In this document: piece by piece, positions 49,965-50,303 of the stretch
Numbering within the stretch: the stretch's first letter is position 1
Layout: each line of letters opens with the position of its first letter
NCBI RefSeq assembly: GCF_900110225.1
Contig: NZ_FOCW01000010.1
Location: 1 to 50,303 of the forward strand
From: Allobrachymonas denitrificans DSM 15123
GTDB lineage: Bacteria > Pseudomonadota > Gammaproteobacteria > Burkholderiales > Burkholderiaceae_C
Reading direction: 5' to 3'
Length of the DNA: 50,303 nucleotides
Position numbers and translations under genes: made by a program
Notes under the pieces: model-generated
The model's input: only the letters and a program-made list of their open reading frames with translations
Told to the model about the DNA's origin: nothing
Database searches by the model: none

Positions 49965-50303
49965 TGAACCGCCCCGGGTTTGGAGGAGGCCCCAACTCTT
50001 GAGAAGATGGAGCCATGAACAAGTCCAACAAGTTTTCCCCGGAAGTGCGCGAGCGCGCTGTGCGCATGGTGCAGGAGCATCGAGCCGAGTACCCTTCGTT
50101 GTGGGCAGCTATCGAATCGATTGCGCCGAAGATCGGCTGTGTGCCGCAAACCCTGCACGATTGGGTCAAGAGAGCCGAGATCGACGCTGGCCTGCGTGCG
50201 GGTACCACGACCTCGGATGCGCGACGCATCAAGGAACTGGAGCGCGAAGTCAAGGAGCTGCGCCGTGCCAATGAGATCCTCAAAACTGCCAGTGCGTTTT
50301 TCG
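49965..50303 (+). mobile_element. Second IS3-family element (left end and part), inserted in the first
   Basis: TGAACCGCCCCGGGTTTGG (49965-49983) is a typical left inverted repeat of an IS3-family subgroup. The OrfA of this element starts at 50015 on the plus strand. The element continues beyond the window. Confidence 0.85.
50015..50303 (+). CDS. IS3-family transposase OrfA (partial, runs off the right edge)
   Basis: From ATG 50015 the product begins [20 protein letters not shown] and reads 96 residues to the edge. It has an HTH ([26 protein letters not shown]) and a coiled coil with the leucine-zipper-like [20 protein letters not shown]. It is the usual OrfA of IS3 elements but of a different subgroup from the OrfA at the left edge of the window. 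OrfB lies outside. Confidence 0.9.
   Translation, partial: MNKSNKFSPEVRERAVRMVQEHRAEYPSLWAAIESIAPKIGCVPQTLHDWVKRAEIDAGLRAGTTTSDARRIKELEREVKELRRANEILKTASAFF

Overview
This 50.3-kb, GC-rich window looks like chromosome from a Burkholderiales bacterium, most likely Comamonadaceae-like. The evidence is the gene order recX-recA, mreBCD-mrdA divergent from gatCAB, and tgt/queA/recG, together with a long-Q-loop cydABX operon. Genus cannot be assigned from the sequence alone. No rRNA, tRNA or CRISPR array was seen. Both window edges are IS3-family elements.

Layout. 1-1040: the end of an IS3 element, then a decayed integron gene cassette (a GNAT acetyltransferase with an internal deletion) that still carries a clear attC site, lodged next to recX. 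1039-2820: recX and recA with a possible LexA box. 3004-5382: MarR regulator, transglutaminase-like protein and LysR regulator. 5483-9532: acyl-CoA dehydrogenase, APH-type kinase, histidine-phosphatase-fold protein and SDR, resembling the phosphorylation route for hydroxyacyl-CoA breakdown. 9517-14457: cell-shape genes mreB, mreC, mreD and mrdA. 14754-18070: gatCAB. 18164-20373: benE-like transporter and gshB. 20741-23994: octaheme cytochrome c, cytochrome b and a Tat-type exported protein.

24169-29008: a PAS/AAA+ sigma-54 activator faces a cydP-cydA-cydB-cydX-ybgE bd-oxidase operon. The intergenic region holds paired 13-bp operators, an IHF-like site and a -24/-12 element. 29193-32934: DUF302 protein, an SQR-like flavoprotein without the expected cysteine, a di-haem cytochrome c peroxidase preceded by a perfect ATTTAGAC-CAA-GTCTAAAT palindrome, an Irr-like Fur-family regulator and a rhodanese. 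33156-38107: tgt, a small membrane protein, queA and recG. 38222-49719: Nudix hydrolase, TauE/SafE and MgtC/DUF4010 membrane proteins, an atypical pyruvate-kinase-like protein, a glycosyltransferase, an ABC exporter, two small stress-type proteins, a BASS transporter and pncB. 49787-50303: one IS3 element interrupted by another.

Besides housekeeping genes, the 20-33 kb part groups anaerobic or microaerobic respiration (octaheme cytochrome, bd oxidase) with peroxide and sulfur functions (peroxidase, flavoprotein, rhodanese), apparently under dedicated local regulators. Four intergenic microsatellite arrays (units of 5, 7 or 8 bp) recur across the window. Several change unit sequence stepwise while keeping unit length, and two touch stop codons.

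Limits: functions were assigned by reading motifs and recalling families, without database searches. Regulatory sites are pattern matches only.
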